Shown here: in pieces, positions 20,396 through 35,203 of the stretch
Layout of the letters: every line of letters starts with the position of its first letter
How positions within the stretch are numbered: the stretch's first letter is position 1
Program-made: the position numbers and the translations under genes
Source: Anthopleura xanthogrammica
Lineage: Eukaryota > Cnidaria > Anthozoa > Actiniaria > Actiniidae
NCBI GenBank assembly: GCA_964019055.1
Contig: CAXHSA010000028.1
Location: 62,001 to 126,000 of the forward strand
Length of the DNA: 64,000 nt
Direction of reading: 5' to 3'
Notes under the pieces: generated by a model
Told to the model about the DNA's origin: nothing
The model's input: only the letters and a program-made list of their open reading frames with translations
Database searches by the model: none

Positions 20396-23300
20396 CTCAA
20401 AACACGACGTTTTCACTGCTAAACGCAAGTTTTGGCCGAGAAAAGCACATTTTGGGTGTCCAAAACACTGTTTTGCTGGGGGAAAAAACTTTTTAGCCCA
20501 AAAAACTGAAAAATGGCCATTTTGGCTCTCAAAACCAGGTTTTTCGCTTACGGCGTGACCTGTTTGCTGAAACCCCCACTTTTTGCTCATGATAATACCT
20601 CTTGAGATAAAAACACGACGTTTTGGCGAAAAAAAATTCGGTTTTGGCTGAGTAAAGGTGCTTTTTGGTCAAAAAAGCTGTTTTTTGCTGAGAAAATTTG
20701 AAATTTGCTGAGAATTTTCTTTTGCTCAAAACACGACGTTTTCACTGCTAAACGCAAGTTTTGGCCGAGAAAAGCACATTTTGGGTGTCCAAAACACTGT
20801 TTTGCTGGGGGAAAAAACTTTTTAGCCCAAAAAACTGAAAAATGGCCATTTTGGCTCTCAAAACCAGGTTTTTCGCTTACGGCGTGACCTGTTTGCTGAA
20901 ACCCCCACTTTTTGCTCATGATAATACCTCTTGAGATAAAAACACGACGTTTTGGCGAAAAAAAATTCGGTTTTGGCTGAGTAAAGGTGCTTTTTGGTCA
21001 AAAAAGCTGTTTTTTGCTGAGAAAATTTGAAATTTGCTGAGAATTTTCTTTTGCTCAAAACACGACGTTTTCACTGCTAAACGCAAGTTTTGGCCGAGAA
21101 AAGCACATTTTGGGTGTCCAAAACACTGTTTTGCTGGGGGAAAAAACTTTTTAGCCCAAAAAACTGAAAAATGGCCATTTTGGCTCTCAAAACCAGGTTT
21201 TTCGCTTACGGCGTGACCTGTTTGCTGAAACCCCCACTTTTTGCTCATGATAATACCTCTTGAGATAAAAACACGACGTTTTGGCGAAAAAAAATTCGGT
21301 TTTGGCTGAGTAAAGGTGCTTTTTGGTCAAAAAAGCTGTTTTTTGCTGAGAAAATTTGAAATTTGCTGAGAATTTTCTTTTGCTCAAAACACGACGTTTT
21401 CACTGCTAAACGCAAGTTTTGGCCGAGAAAAGCACATTTTGGGTGTCCAAAACACTGTTTTGCTGGGGGAAAAAACTTTTTAGCCCAAAAAACTGAAAAA
21501 TGGCCATTTTGGCTCTCAAAACCAGGTTTTTCGCTTACGGCGTGACCTGTTTGCTGAAACCCCCACTTTTTGCTCATGATAATACCTCTTGAGATAAAAA
21601 CACGACGTTTTGGCGAAAAAAAATTCGGTTTTGGCTGAGTAAAGGTGCTTTTTGGTCAAAAAAGCTGTTTTTTGCTGAGAAAATTTGAAATTTGCTGAGA
21701 ATTTTCTTTTGCTCAAAACACGACGTTTTCACTGCTAAACGCAAGTTTTGGCCGAGAAAAGCACATTTTGGGTGTCCAAAACACTGTTTTGCTGGGGGAA
21801 AAAACTTTTTAGCCCAAAAAACTGAAAAATGGCCATTTTGGCTCTCAAAACCAGGTTTTTCGCTTACGGCGTGACCTGTTTGCTGAAACCCCCACTTTTT
21901 GCTCATGATAATACCTCTTGAGATAAAAACACGACGTTTTGGCGAAAAAAAATTCGGTTTTGGCTGAGTAAAGGTGCTTTTTGGTCAAAAAAGCTGTTTT
22001 TTGCTGAGAAAATTTGAAATTTGCTGAGAATTTTCTTTTGCTCAAAACACGACGTTTTCACTGCTAAACGCAATTTTGGGCAGAGAAAAGCACATTTTGG
22101 GTGTCCAAAACACTGTTTTGCTGGGGGAAAAAACTTTTTAGCCCAAAAAACTGAAAAATGGCCATTTTGGCTCTCAAAACCAGGTTTTTCGCTTACGGCG
22201 TGACCTGTTTCCTGAAACCCCCACTTTTTGCTCATGACAATACCTCTTGAGATAAAAACACGACGTTTTGGCGAAAAAAAATTCGGTTTTGGCTGAGTAA
22301 AGGTGCTTTTTGGTCAAAAAAGCTGTTTTTTGCTGAGAAAATTTGAAATTTGCTGAGAATTTTCTTTTGCTCAAAACACGACGTTTTCACTGCTAAACGC
22401 AAGTTTTGCCGAGAAAAGCACATTTTGGGTGTCCAAAACACTGTTTTGCTGGGGGAAAAAACTTTTTAGCCCAAAAAACTGAAAAATGGCCATTTTGGCT
22501 CTCAAAACCAGGTTTTTCGCTTACGGCGTGACCTGTTTGCTGAAACCCCCACTTTTTGCTCATGATAATACCTCTTGAGATAAAAACACGACGTTTTGGC
22601 GAAAAAAAATTCGGTTTTGGCTGAGTAAAGGTGCTTTTTGGTCAAAAAAGCTGTTTTTTGCTGAGAAAATTTGAAATTTGCTGAGAATTTTCTTTTGCTC
22701 AAAACACGACGTTTTCACTGCTAAACGCAAGTTTTGGCCGAGAAAAGCACATTTTGGGTGTCCAAAACACTGTTTTGCTGGGGGAAAAAACTTTTTAGCC
22801 CAAAAAACTGAAAAATGGCCATTTTGGCTCTCAAAACCAGGTTTTTCGCTTACGGCGTGACCTGTTTGCTGAAACCCCCACTTTTTGCTCATGATAATAC
22901 CTCTTGAGATAAAAACACGACGTTTTGGCGAAAAAAAATTCGGTTTTGGCTGAGTAAAGGTGCTTTTTGGTCAAAAAAGCTGTTTTTTGCTGAGAAAATT
23001 TGAAATTTGCTGAGAATTTTCTTTTGCTCAAAACACGACGTTTTCACTGCTAAACGCAAGTTTTGGCCGAGAAAAGCACATTTTGGGTGTCCAAAACACT
23101 GTTTTGCTGGGGGAAAAATATTTTTAGCCCAAAAAATTGAAAAATGGCCATTTTGGCTCTCAAAACCAGGTTTTTCGCTTACGGCGTGACCTGTTTGCTG
23201 AAACCCCCACTTTTTGCTCATGATAATACCTCTTGAGATAAAAACACGACGTTTTGGCGAAAAAAATTCGGTTTTGGCTGAGTAAAGGTGCTTTTTGGTC

Positions 23301-26300
23301 AAAAAAGCTGTTTTTTGCTGAGAAAATTTGAAATTTGCTGAGAATTTTCTTTTGCTCAAAACACGACGTTTTCACTGCTAAACCCAAGTTTTGGCCGAGA
23401 AAAGCACATTTTGGGTGTCCAAAACACTGTTTTGCTAGGGGAAAAATTTTTTTAGCCCAAAAAACTGAAAAATGGCCATTTTGGCTCTCAAAACAAGGTT
23501 TTTCGCTTACGGCGTGACCTGTTTGCTGAAACCCCCACTTTTTGCTCATGATAATACCTCTTGAGATAAAAACACGACGTTTTGGCGAAAAAAAATTCGG
23601 TTTTGGCTGAGTAAAGGTGCTTTTTGGTCAAAAAAGCTGTTTTTTGCTGAGAAAATTTGAAATTTGCTGAGAATTTTCTTTTGCTCAAAACACGACGTTT
23701 TCACTGCTAAACGCAAGTTTTGGCCGAGAAAAGCACATTTTGGGTGTCCAAAACACTGTTTTGCTGGGGGAAAAATATTTTTAGCCCAAAAAACTGAAAA
23801 ATGGCCATTTTGGCTCTCAAAACCAGGTTTTTCGCTTACGGCGTGACCTGTTTGCTGAAACCCCCACTTTTTGCTCATGATAATACCTCTTGAGATAAAA
23901 ACACGACGTTTTGGCGAAAAAAAATTCGGTTTTGGCTGAGTAAAGGTGCTTTTTGGTCAAAAAAGCTGTTTTTTGCTGAGAAAATTTGAAATTTGCTGAG
24001 AATTTTCTTTTGCTCAAAACACGACGTTTTCACTGCTAAACGCAAGTTTTGGCCGAGAAAAGCACATTTTGGGTGTCCAAAACACTGTTTTGCTGGGGGA
24101 AAAATATTTTTAGCCCAAAAAACTGAAAAATGGCCATTTTGGCTCTCAAAACCAGGTTTTTCGCTTACGGCGTGACCTGTTTGCTGAAACCCCCACTTTT
24201 TGCTCATGATAATACCTCTTGAGATAAAAACACGACGTTTTGGCGAAAAAAAATTCGGTTTTGGCTGAGTAAAGGTGCTTTTTGGTCAAAAAAGCTGTTT
24301 TTTGCTGAGAAAATTTGAAATTTGCTGAGAATTTTCTTTTGCTCAAAACACGACGTTTTCACTGCTAAACCCAAGTTTTGGCCGAGAAAAGCACATTTTG
24401 GGTGTCCAAAACACTGTTTTGCTGGGGGAAAAATTTTTTTAGCCCAAAAAACTGAAAAATGGCCATTTTGGCTCTCAAAACCAGGTTTTTCGCTTACGGC
24501 GTGACCTGTTTGCTGAAACCCCCACTTTTTGCTCATGATAATACCTCTTGAGATAAAAGCACGACGTTTTGGCGAAAAAAAATTCGGTTTTGGCTGAGTA
24601 AAGGTGCTTTTTGGTCAAAAAAGCTGTTTTTTGCTGAGAAAATTTGAAATTTGCTGAGAATTTTCTTTTGCTCAAAACACGACGTTTTCACTGCTAAACG
24701 CAAGTTTTGGCCGAGAAAAGCACACTTTGGGTGTCGAAAACACTGTTTTGCTGGGGGAAAAAACTTTTTAGCCCAAAAAACTGAAAAATGGCCATTTTGG
24801 CTCTCAAAACCAGGTTTTTCGCTTACGGCGTGACCTGTTTGCTGAAACCCCCACTTTTTGCTCATGATAATACCTCTTGAGATAAAAACACGACGTTTTG
24901 GCGAAAAAAAATTCGGTTTTGGCTGAGTAAAGGTGCTTTTTGGTCAAAAAAGCTGTTTTTTGCTGAGAAAATTTGAAATTTGCTGAGAATTTTCTTTTGC
25001 TCAAAACACGACGTTTTCACTGCTAAACGCAAGTTTTGGCCGAGAAAAGCACATTTTGGGTGTCCAAAACACTGTTTTGCTGGGGGAAAAAACTTTTTAG
25101 CCCAAAAAACTGAAAAATGGCCATTTTGGCTCTCAAAACCAGGTTTTTCGCTTACGGCGTGACCTGTTTGCTGAAACCCCCACTTTTTGCTCATGATAAT
25201 ACCTCTTGAGATAAAAACACGACGTTTTGGCGGAAAAAAATTCGGTTTTGGCTGAGTAAAGGTGCTTTTTGGTCAAAAAAGCTGTTTTTTGCTGAGAAAA
25301 TTTGAAATTTGCTGAGAATTTTCTTTTGCTCAAAACACGACGTTTTCACTGTTAAACGCAAGTTTTGGCCGAGAAAAGCACATTTTGGGTGTCCAAAACA
25401 CTGTTTTGCTGGGGGAAAAAACTTTTTAGCCCAAAAAACTGAAAAATGGCCATTTTGGCTCTCAAAACCAGGTTTTTCGCTTACGGCGTGACCTGTTTGC
25501 TGAAACCCCCACTTTTTGCTCATGATAATACCTCTTGAGATAAAAACACGACGTTTTGGCGAAAAAAAATTCGGTTTTGGCTGAGTAAAGGTGCTTTTTG
25601 GTCAAAAAAGCTGTTTTTTGCTGAGAAAATTTGAAATTTGCTGAGAATTTTCTTTTGCTCAAAACACGACGTTTTCACTGCTAAACGCAAGTTTTGGCCG
25701 AGAAAAGCACATTTTGGGTGTCCAAAACACTGTTTTGCTGGGGGAAAAATATTTTTAGCCCAAAAAACTGAAAAATGGCCATTTTGGCTCTCAAAACCAG
25801 GTTTTTCGCTTACGGCGTGACCTGTTTGCTGAAACCCCCACTTTTTGCTCATGATAATACCTCTTGAGATAAAAACACGACGTTTTGGCGAAAAAAAATT
25901 CGGTTTTGGCTGAGTAAAGGTGCTTTTTGGTCAAAAAAGCTGTTTTTTGCTGAGAAAATTTGAAATTTGCTGAGAATTTTCTTTTGCTCAAAACACGACG
26001 TTTTCACTGCTAAACGCAAGTTTTGGCCGAGAAAAGCACATTTTGGGTGTCCAAAACACTGTTTTGCTGGGGGAAAAAACTTTTTAGCCCAAAAAACTGA
26101 AAAATGGCCATTTTGGCTCTCAAAACCAGGTTTTTCGCTTACGGCGTGACCTGTTTGCTGAAACCCCCACTTTTTGCTCATGATAATACCTCTTGAGATA
26201 AAAACACGACGTTTTGGCGAAAAAAAATTCGGTTTTGGCTGAGTAAAGGTGCTTTTTGGTCAAAAAAGCTGTTTTTTGCTGAGAAAATTTGAAATTTGCT

Positions 26301-29300
26301 GAGAATTTTCTTTTGCTCAAAACACGACGTTTTCACTGCTAAACGCAAGTTTTGGCCGAGAAAAGCACATTTTGGGTGTCCAAAACACTGTTTTGCTGGG
26401 GGGAAAATATTTTTAGCCCAAAAAACTGAAAAATGGCCATTTTGGCTCTCAAAACCAGGTTTTTCGCTTACGGCGTGACCTGTTTCCTGAAACCCCCACT
26501 TTTTGCTCATGATAATACCTCTTGAGATAAAAACACGACGTTTTGGCGAAAAAAAATTCGGTTTTGGCTGAGTAAAGGTGCTTTTTGGTCAAAAAAGCTG
26601 TTTTTTGCTGAGAAAATTTGAAATTTGCTGAGAATTTTCTTTTGCTCAAAACACGACGTTTTCACTGCTAAACGCAAGTTTTGGCCGAGAAAAGCACATT
26701 TTGGGTGTCCAAAACACTGTTTTGCTGGGGGAAAAAACTTTTTAGCCCAAAAAACTGAAAAATGGCCATTTTGGCTCTCAAAACCAGGTTTTTCGCTTAC
26801 GGCGTGACCTGTTTCCTGAAACCCCCACTTTTTGCTCATGACAATACCTCTTGAGATAAAAACACGACGTTTTGGCGAAAAAAAATTCGGTTTTGGCTGA
26901 GTAAAGGTGCTTTTTGGTCAAAAAAGCTGTTTTTTGCTGAGAAAATTTGAAATTTGCTGAGAATTTTCTTTTGCTCAAAACACGACGTTTTCACTGCTAA
27001 ACGCAAGTTTTGGTCGAGAAAAGCACATTTTGGGTGTCCAAAACACTGTTTTGCTGGGGGAAAAAACTTTTTAGCCCAAAAAACTGAAAAATGGCCATTT
27101 TGGCTCTCAAAACCAGGTTTTTCGCTTACGGCGTGACCTGTTTGCTGAAACCCCCACTTTTTGCTCATGATAATACCTCTTGAGATAAAAACACGACGTT
27201 TTGGCGAAAAAAAATTCGGTTTTGGCTGAGTAAAGGTGCTTTTTGGTCAAAAAAGCTGTTTTTTGCTGAGAAAATTTGAAATTTGCTGAGAATTTTCTTT
27301 TGCTCAAAACACGACGTTTTCACTGCTAAACGCAAGTTTTGGCCGAGAAAAGCACATTTTGGGTGTCCAAAACACTGTTTTGCTGGGGGAAAAAATTTTT
27401 TAGCCCAAAAAACTGAAAAATTTCCCATTTTGGCTCTCAAAACCAGGTTTTTCGCTTACGGCGTGACCTGTTTGCTGAAACCCCCACTTTTTGCTCATGA
27501 TAATACCTCTTGAGATAAAAACACGACGTTTTGGCGAAAAAAAAATCGGTTTTGGCTGAGTAAAGGTGCTTTTTGGTCAAAAAAGCTGTTTTTTGCTGAG
27601 AAAATTTGAAATTTGCTGAGAATTTTCTTTTGCTCAAAACACGACGTTTTCACTGCTAAACGCAAGTTTTGGCCGAGAAAAGCACATTTTGGGTGTCCAA
27701 AACATTGTTTTGCTGGGGGAAAAAACTTTTTAGCCCAAAAAACTGAAAAAAGGCCATTTTGGCTCTCAAAACCAGGTTTTTCGCTTACGGCCGTGACCTG
27801 TTTGCTGAAACCCCCACTTTTTGCTCATGATAATACCTCTTGAGATAAAAACACGACGTTTTGGCGAAAAAAAATTCGGTTTTGGCTGAGTAAAGGTGCT
27901 TTTTGGTCAAAAAAGCTGTTTTTTGCTGAGAAAATTTGAAATTTGCTGAGAATTTTCTTTTGCTCAAAACACGACGTTTTCACTGCTAAACGCAAGTTTT
28001 GGCCGAGAAAAGCACATTTTGGGTGTCCAAAACACTGTTTTGCTGGGGGAAAAAACTTTTTAGCCCAAAAAACTGAAAAAAGGCCATTTTGGCTCTCAAA
28101 ACCAGGTTTTTCGCTTACGGCGTGACCTGTTTGCTGAAACCCCCACTTTTTGCTCATGATAATACCTCTTGAGATACAAAACACGACGTTTTGGCGAAAA
28201 AAAATTCGGTTTTGGCTGAGTAAAGGTGCTTTTTGGTCAAAAAAGCTGTTTTTTGCTGAGAAAATTTGAAATTTGCTGAGAATTTTCTTTTGCTCAAAAC
28301 ACGACGTTTTCACTGCTAAACGCAAGTTTTGGCCGAGAAAAGCACATTTTGGGTGTCCAAAACACTGTTTTGCTGGGGGAAAAAACTTTTTAGCCCAAAA
28401 AACTGAAAAATGGCCATTTTGGCTCTCAAAACCAGGTTTTTCGCTTACGGCGTGACCTGTTTGCTGAAACCCCCACTTTTTGCTCATGATAATACCTCTT
28501 GAGATAAAAACACGACGTTTTGGCGAAAAAAAATTCGGTTTTGGCTGAGTAAAGGTGCTTTTTGGTCAAAAAAGCTGTTTTTTGCTGAGAAAATTTGAAA
28601 TTTGCTGAGAATTTTCTTTTGCTCAAAACACGACGTTTTCACTGCTAAACGCAAGTTTTGGCCGAGAAAAGCACATTTTGGGTGTCCAAAACACTGTTTT
28701 GCTGGGGGGAAAATATTTTTAGCCCAAAAAACTGAAAAATGGCCATTTTGGCTCTCAAAACCAGGTTTTTCGCTTACGGCGTGACCTGTTTGCTGAAACC
28801 CCCACTTTTTGCTCATGATAATACCTCTTGAGATAAAAACACGACGTTTTGGCGAAAAAAAATTCGGTTTTGGCTGAGTAAAGGTGCTTTTTGGTCAAAA
28901 AAGCTGTTTTTTGCTGAGAAAATTTGAAATTTGCTGAGAATTTTCTTTTGCTCAAAACACGACGTTTTCACTGCTAAACGCAAGTTTTGGCCGAGAAAAG
29001 CACATTTTGGGTGTCCAAAACACTGTTTTGCTGGGGGAAAAAACTTTTTAGCCCAAAAAACTGAAAAAAGGCCATTTTGGCTCTCAAAACCAGGTTTTTC
29101 GCTTACGGCGTGACCTGTTTGCTGAAACCCCCACTTTTTGCTCATGATAATACCTCTTGAGATAAAAACACGACGTTTTGGCGAAAAAAAATTCGGTTTT
29201 GGCTGAGTAAAGGTGCTTTTTGGTCAAAAAAGCTGTTTTTTGCTGAGAAAATTTGAAATTTGCTGAGAATTTTCTTTTGCTCAAAACACGACGTTTTCAC

Positions 29301-32242
29301 TGCTAAACGCAAGTTTTGGCCGAGAAAAGCACATTTTGGGTGTCCAAAACACTGTTTTGCTGGGGGAAAAAACTTTTTAGCCCAAAAAACTGAAAAATGG
29401 CCATTTTGGCTCTCAAAACCAGGTTTTTCGCTTACGGCGTGACCTGTTTGCTGAAACCCCCACTTTTTGCTCATGATAATACCTCTTGAGATATAAACAC
29501 GACGTTTTGGCGAAAAAAAATTCGGTTTTGGCTGAGTAAAGGTGCTTTTTGGTCAAAAAAGCTGTTTTTTGCTGAGAAAATTTGAAATTTGCTGAGAATT
29601 TTCTTTTGCTCAAAACACGACGTTTTCACTGCTAAACGCAAGTTTTGGCCGAGAAAAGCACATTTTGGGTGTCCAAAACACTGTTTTGCTGGGGGGAAAA
29701 TATTTTTAGCCCAAAAAACTGAAAAATGGCCATTTTGGCTCTCAAAACCAGGTTTTTCGCTTACGGCGTGACCTGTTTGCTGAAACCCCCACTTTTTGCT
29801 CATGATAATACCTCTTGAGATAAAAACACGACGTTTTGGCGAAAAAAAATTCGGTTTTGGCTGAGTAAAGGTGCTTTTTGGTCAAAAAAGCTGTTTTTTT
29901 GCTGAGAAAATTTGAAATTTGCTGAGAATTTTCTTTTGCTCAAAACACGACGTTTTCACTGCTAAACGCAAGTTTTGGTCGAGAAAAGCACATTTTGGGT
30001 GTCCAAAACACTGTTTTGCTGGGGGAAAAAACTTTTTAGCCCAAAAAACTGAAAAATGGCCATTTTGGCTCTCAAAACCAGGTTTTTCGCTTACGGCGTG
30101 ACCTGTTTGCTGAAACCCCCACTTTTTGCTCATGATAATACCTCTTGAGATAAAAACACGACGTTTTGGCGAAAAAAAATTCGGTTTTGGCTGAGTAAAG
30201 GTGCTTTTTGGTCAAAAAAGCTGTTTTTTGCTGAGAAAATTTGAAATTTGCTGAGAATTTTCTTTTGCTCAAAACACGACGTTTTCACTGCTAAACGCAA
30301 GTTTTGGCCGAGAAAAGCACATTTTGGGTGTCCAAAACACTGTTTTGCTGGGGGAAAAAATTTTTTAGCCCAAAAAACTGAAAAATGGCCATTTTGGCTC
30401 TCAAAACCAGGTTTTTCGCTTACGGCGTGACCTGTTTGCTGAAACCCCCACTTTTTGCTCATGACAATACCTCTTGAGATAAAAACACGACGTTTTGGCG
30501 AAAAAAAATTCGGTTTTGGCTGAGTAAAGGTGCTTTTTGGTCAAAAAAGCTGTTTTTTGCTGAGAAAATTTGAAATTTGCTGAGAATTTTCTTTTGCTCA
30601 AAACACGACGTTTTCACTGCTAAACGCAAGTTTTGGCCGAGAAAAGCACATTTTGGGTGTCCAAAACACTGTTTTGCTGGGGGGGAAATATTTTTAGCCC
30701 AAAAAACTGAAAAATTGGCCATTTTGGCTCTCAAAACCAGGTTTTTCGCTTACGGCGTGACCTGTTTGCTGAAACCCCCACTTTTTGCTCATGATAATAC
30801 CTCTTGAGATAAAAACACGACGTTTTGGCGAAAAAAAATTCGGTTTTGGCTGAGTAAAGGTGCTTTTTGGTCAAAAAAGCTGTTTTTTGCTGAGAAAATT
30901 TGAAATTTGCTGAGAATTTTCTTTTGCTCAAAACACGACGTTTTCACTGCTAAACGCAAGTTTTGGCCGAGAAAAGCACATTTTGGGTGTCCAAAACACT
31001 GTTTTGCTGGGGGAAAAAACTTTTTAGCCCAAAAAACTGAAAAATGGCCATTTTGGCTCTCAAAACCAGGTTTTTCGCTTACGGCGTGACCTGTTTGCTG
31101 AAACCCCCACTTTTTGCTCATGACAATACCTCTTGAGATAAAAACACGACGTTTTGGCGAAAAAAAATTCGGTTTTGGCTGAGTAAAGGTGCTTTTTGGT
31201 CAAAAAAGCTGTTTTTTGCTGAGAAAATTTGAAATTTGCTGAGAATTTTCTTTTGCTCAAAACACGACGTTTTCACTGCTAAACGCAAGTTTTGGCCGAG
31301 AAAAGCACATTTTGGGTGTCCAAAACACTGTTTTGCTGGGGGAAAAAACTTTTTAGCCCAAAAAACTGAAAAATGGCCATTTTGGCTCTCAAAACCAGGT
31401 TTTTCGCTTACGGCGTGACCTGTTTGCTGAAACCCCCACTTTTTGCTCATGATAATACCTCTTGAGATAAAAACACGACGTTTTGGCGAAAAAAAATTCG
31501 GTTTTGGCTGAGTAAAGGTGCTTTTTGGTCAAAAAAGCTGTTTTTTGCTGAGAAAATTTGAAATTTGCTGAGAATTTTCTTTTGCTCAAAACACGACGTT
31601 TTCACTGCTAAACGCAAGTTTTGGCCGAGAAAAGCACATTTTGGGTGTCCAAAACACTGTTTTGCTGGGGGAAAAAACTTTTTAGCCCAAAAAACTGAAA
31701 AAAGGCCATTTTGGCTCTCAAAACCAGGTTTTTCGCTTACGGCGTGACCTGTTTGCTGAAACCCCCACTTTTTGCTCATGATAATACCTCTTGAGATAAA
31801 AACACGACGTTTTGGCGAAAAAAAATTCGGTTTTGGCTGAGTAAAGGTGCTTTTTGGTCAAAAAAGCTGTTTTTTGCTGAGAAAATTTGAAATTTGCTGA
31901 GAATTTTCTTTTGCTCAAAACACGACGTTTTCACTGCTAAACGCAAGTTTTGGCCGAGAAAAGCACATTTTGGGTGTCCAAAACACTGTTTTGCTGGGGG
32001 AAAAAACTTTTTAGCCCAAAAAACTGAAAAAAGGCCATTTTGGCTCTCAAAACCAGGTTTTTCGCTTACGGCGTGACCTGTTTGCTGAAACCCCCACTTT
32101 TTGCTCATGATAATACCTCTTGAGATAAAAACACGACGTTTTGGCGAAAAAAAATTCGGTTTTGGCTGAGTAAAGGTGCTTTTTGGTCAAAAAAGCTGTT
32201 TTTTGCTGAGAAAATTTGAAATTTGCTGAGAATTTTCTTTTG
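20396..32242. repeat. Mosaic zone of family B with TATTTTT and TGACAA variants
   Basis: After five uniform units, markers become interspersed. AAAATATTTTT replaces the AC junction near 23116, 23773, 24102, 25748, 26405, 28712, 29699 and 30688. GTTTCCTG occurs near 22208, 26483 and 26812; TGACAA near 22236, 26838, 30463 and 31121; AAAAAAGGCC in several units from 27749 to 32035. One-base indels are frequent: a missing G near 22407, A7 at 23259, extra bases near 27422, 27791, 28177, 29893 and 30715. One unit has a divergent AATTTTGGGCAGAG near 22072. Markers are dispersed and not in block order, as repeated short conversions would produce. Confidence 0.85.
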
Positions 32243-35203
32243 CTCAAAACACGACGTTTTCACTGCTAAACGCAAGTTTTGGCCGAGAAAAGCACATTTT
32301 GGGTGTCCAAAACACTGTTTTGCTGGGGGAAAAAACTTTTTAGCCCAAAAAACTGAAAAATGGCCATTTTGGCTCTCAAAACCAGGTTTTTCGCTTACGG
32401 CGTGACCTGTTTGCTGAAACCCCCACTTTTTGCTCATGATAATACCTCTTGAGATAAAAACACGACGTTTTGGCGAAAAAAAATTCGGTTTTGGCTGAGT
32501 AAAGGTGCTTTTTGGTCAAAAAAGCTGTTTTTTGCTGAGAAAATTTGAAATTTGCTGAGAATTTTCTTTTGCTCAAAACACGACGTTTTCACTGCTAAAC
32601 GCAAGTTTTGGCCGAGAAAAGCACATTTTGGGTGTCCAAAACACTGTTTTGCTGGGGGAAAAAACTTTTTAGCCCAAAAAACTGAAAAATGGCCATTTTG
32701 GCTCTCAAAACCAGGTTTTTCGCTTACGGCGTGACCTGTTTGCTGAAACCCCCACTTTTTGCTCATGATAATACCTCTTGAGATAAAAACACGACGTTTT
32801 GGCGAAAAAAAATTCGGTTTTGGCTGAGTAAAGGTGCTTTTTGGTCAAAAAAGCTGTTTTTTGCTGAGAAAATTTGAAATTTGCTGAGAATTTTCTTTTG
32901 CTCAAAACACGACGTTTTCACTGCTAAACGCAAGTTTTGGCCGAGAAAAGCACATTTTGGGTGTCCAAAACACTGTTTTGCTGGGGGAAAAAACTTTTTA
33001 GCCCAAAAAACTGAAAAATGGCCATTTTGGCTCTCAAAACCAGGTTTTTCGCTTACGGCGTGACCTGTTTGCTGAAACCCCCACTTTTTGCTCATGATAA
33101 TACCTCTTGAGATAAAAACACGACGTTTTGGCGAAAAAAAATTCGGTTTTGGCTGAGTAAAGGTGCTTTTTGGTCAAAAAAGCTGTTTTTTGCTGAGAAA
33201 ATTTGAAATTTGCTGAGAATTTTCTTTTGCTCAAAACACGACGTTTTCACTGCTAAACGCAAGTTTTGGCCGAGAAAAGCACATTTTGGGTGTCCAAAAC
33301 ACTGTTTTGCTGGGGGAAAAAACTTTTTAGCCCAAAAAACTGAAAAATGGCCATTTTGGCTCTCAAAACCAGGTTTTTCGCTTACGGCGTGACCTGTTTG
33401 CTGAAACCCCCACTTTTTGCTCATGATAATACCTCTTGAGATAAAAACACGACGTTTTGGCGAAAAAAAATTCGGTTTTGGCTGAGTAAAGGTGCTTTTT
33501 GGTCAAAAAAGCTGTTTTTTGCTGAGAAAATTTGAAATTTGCTGAGAATTTTCTTTTGCTCAAAACACGACGTTTTCACTGCTAAACGCAAGTTTTGGCC
33601 GAGAAAAGCACATTTTGGGTGTCCAAAACACTGTTTTGCTGGGGGAAAAAACTTTTTAGCCCAAAAAACTGAAAAATGGCCATTTTGGCTCTCAAAACCA
33701 GGTTTTTCGCTTACGGCGTGACCTGTTTGCTGAAACCCCCACTTTTTGCTCATGATAATACCTCTTGAGATAAAAACACGACGTTTTGGCGAAAAAAAAT
33801 TCGGTTTTGGCTGAGTAAAGGTGCTTTTTGGTCAAAAAAGCTGTTTTTTGCTGAGAAAATTTGAAATTTGCTGAGAATTTTCTTTTGCTCAAAACACGAC
33901 GTTTTCACTGCTAAACGCAAGTTTTGGCCGAGAAAAGCACATTTTGGGTGTCCAAAACACTGTTTTGCTGGGGGAAAAAACTTTTTAGCCCAAAAAACTG
34001 AAAAATGGCCATTTTGGCTCTCAAAACCAGGTTTTTCGCTTACGGCGTGACCTGTTTGCTGAAACCCCCACTTTTTGCTCATGATAATACCTCTTGAGAT
34101 AAAAACACGACGTTTTGGCGAAAAAAAATTCGGTTTTGGCTGAGTAAAGGTGCTTTTTGGTCAAAAAAGCTGTTTTTTGCTGAGAAAATTTGAAATTTGC
34201 TGAGAATTTTCTTTTGCTCAAAACACGACGTTTTCACTGCTAAACGCAAGTTTTGGCCGAGAAAAGCACATTTTGGGTGTCCAAAACACTGTTTTGCTGG
34301 GGGAAAAAACTTTTTAGCCCAAAAAACTGAAAAATGGCCATTTTGGCTCTCAAAACCAGGTTTTTCGCTTACGGCGTGACCTGTTTGCTGAAACCCCCAC
34401 TTTTTGCTCATGATAATACCTCTTGAGATAAAAACACGACGTTTTGGCGAAAAAAAATTCGGTTTTGGCTGAGTAAAGGTGCTTTTTGGTCAAAAAAGCT
34501 GTTTTTTGCTGAGAAAATTTGAAATTTGCTGAGAATTTTCTTTTGCTCAAAACACGACGTTTTCACTGCTAAACGCAAGTTTTGGCCGAGAAAAGCACAT
34601 TTTGGGTGTCCAAAACACTGTTTTGCTGGGGGAAAAAACTTTTTAGCCCAAAAAACTGAAAAATGGCCATTTTGGCTCTCAAAACCAGGTTTTTCGCTTA
34701 CGGCGTGACCTGTTTGCTGAAACCCCCACTTTTTGCTCATGATAATACCTCTTGAGATAAAAACACGACGTTTTGGCGAAAAAAAATTCGGTTTTGGCTG
34801 AGTAAAGGTGCTTTTTGGTCAAAAAAGCTGTTTTTTGCTGAGAAAATTTGAAATTTGCTGAGAATTTTCTTTTGCTCAAAACACGACGTTTTCACTGCTA
34901 AACGCAAGTTTTGGCCGAGAAAAGCACATTTTGGGTGTCCAAAACACTGTTTTGCTGGGGGAAAAAACTTTTTAGCCCAAAAAACTGAAAAATGGCCATT
35001 TTGGCTCTCAAAACCAGGTTTTTCGCTTACGGCGTGACCTGTTTGCTGAAACCCCCACTTTTTGCTCATGATAATACCTCTTGAGATAAAAACACGACGT
35101 TTTGGCGAAAAAAAATTCGGTTTTGGCTGAGTAAAGGTGCTTTTTGGTCAAAAAAGCTGTTTTTTGCTGAGAAAATTTGAAATTTGCTGAGAATTTTCTT
35201 TTG
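32243..35203. repeat. Uniform stretch of nine identical-looking monomers
   Basis: Nine consecutive 329-bp units of the commonest family B form, with no difference that I could detect by reading. The next unit has a one-base loss (A7 instead of A8 near 35439). Confidence 0.85.
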
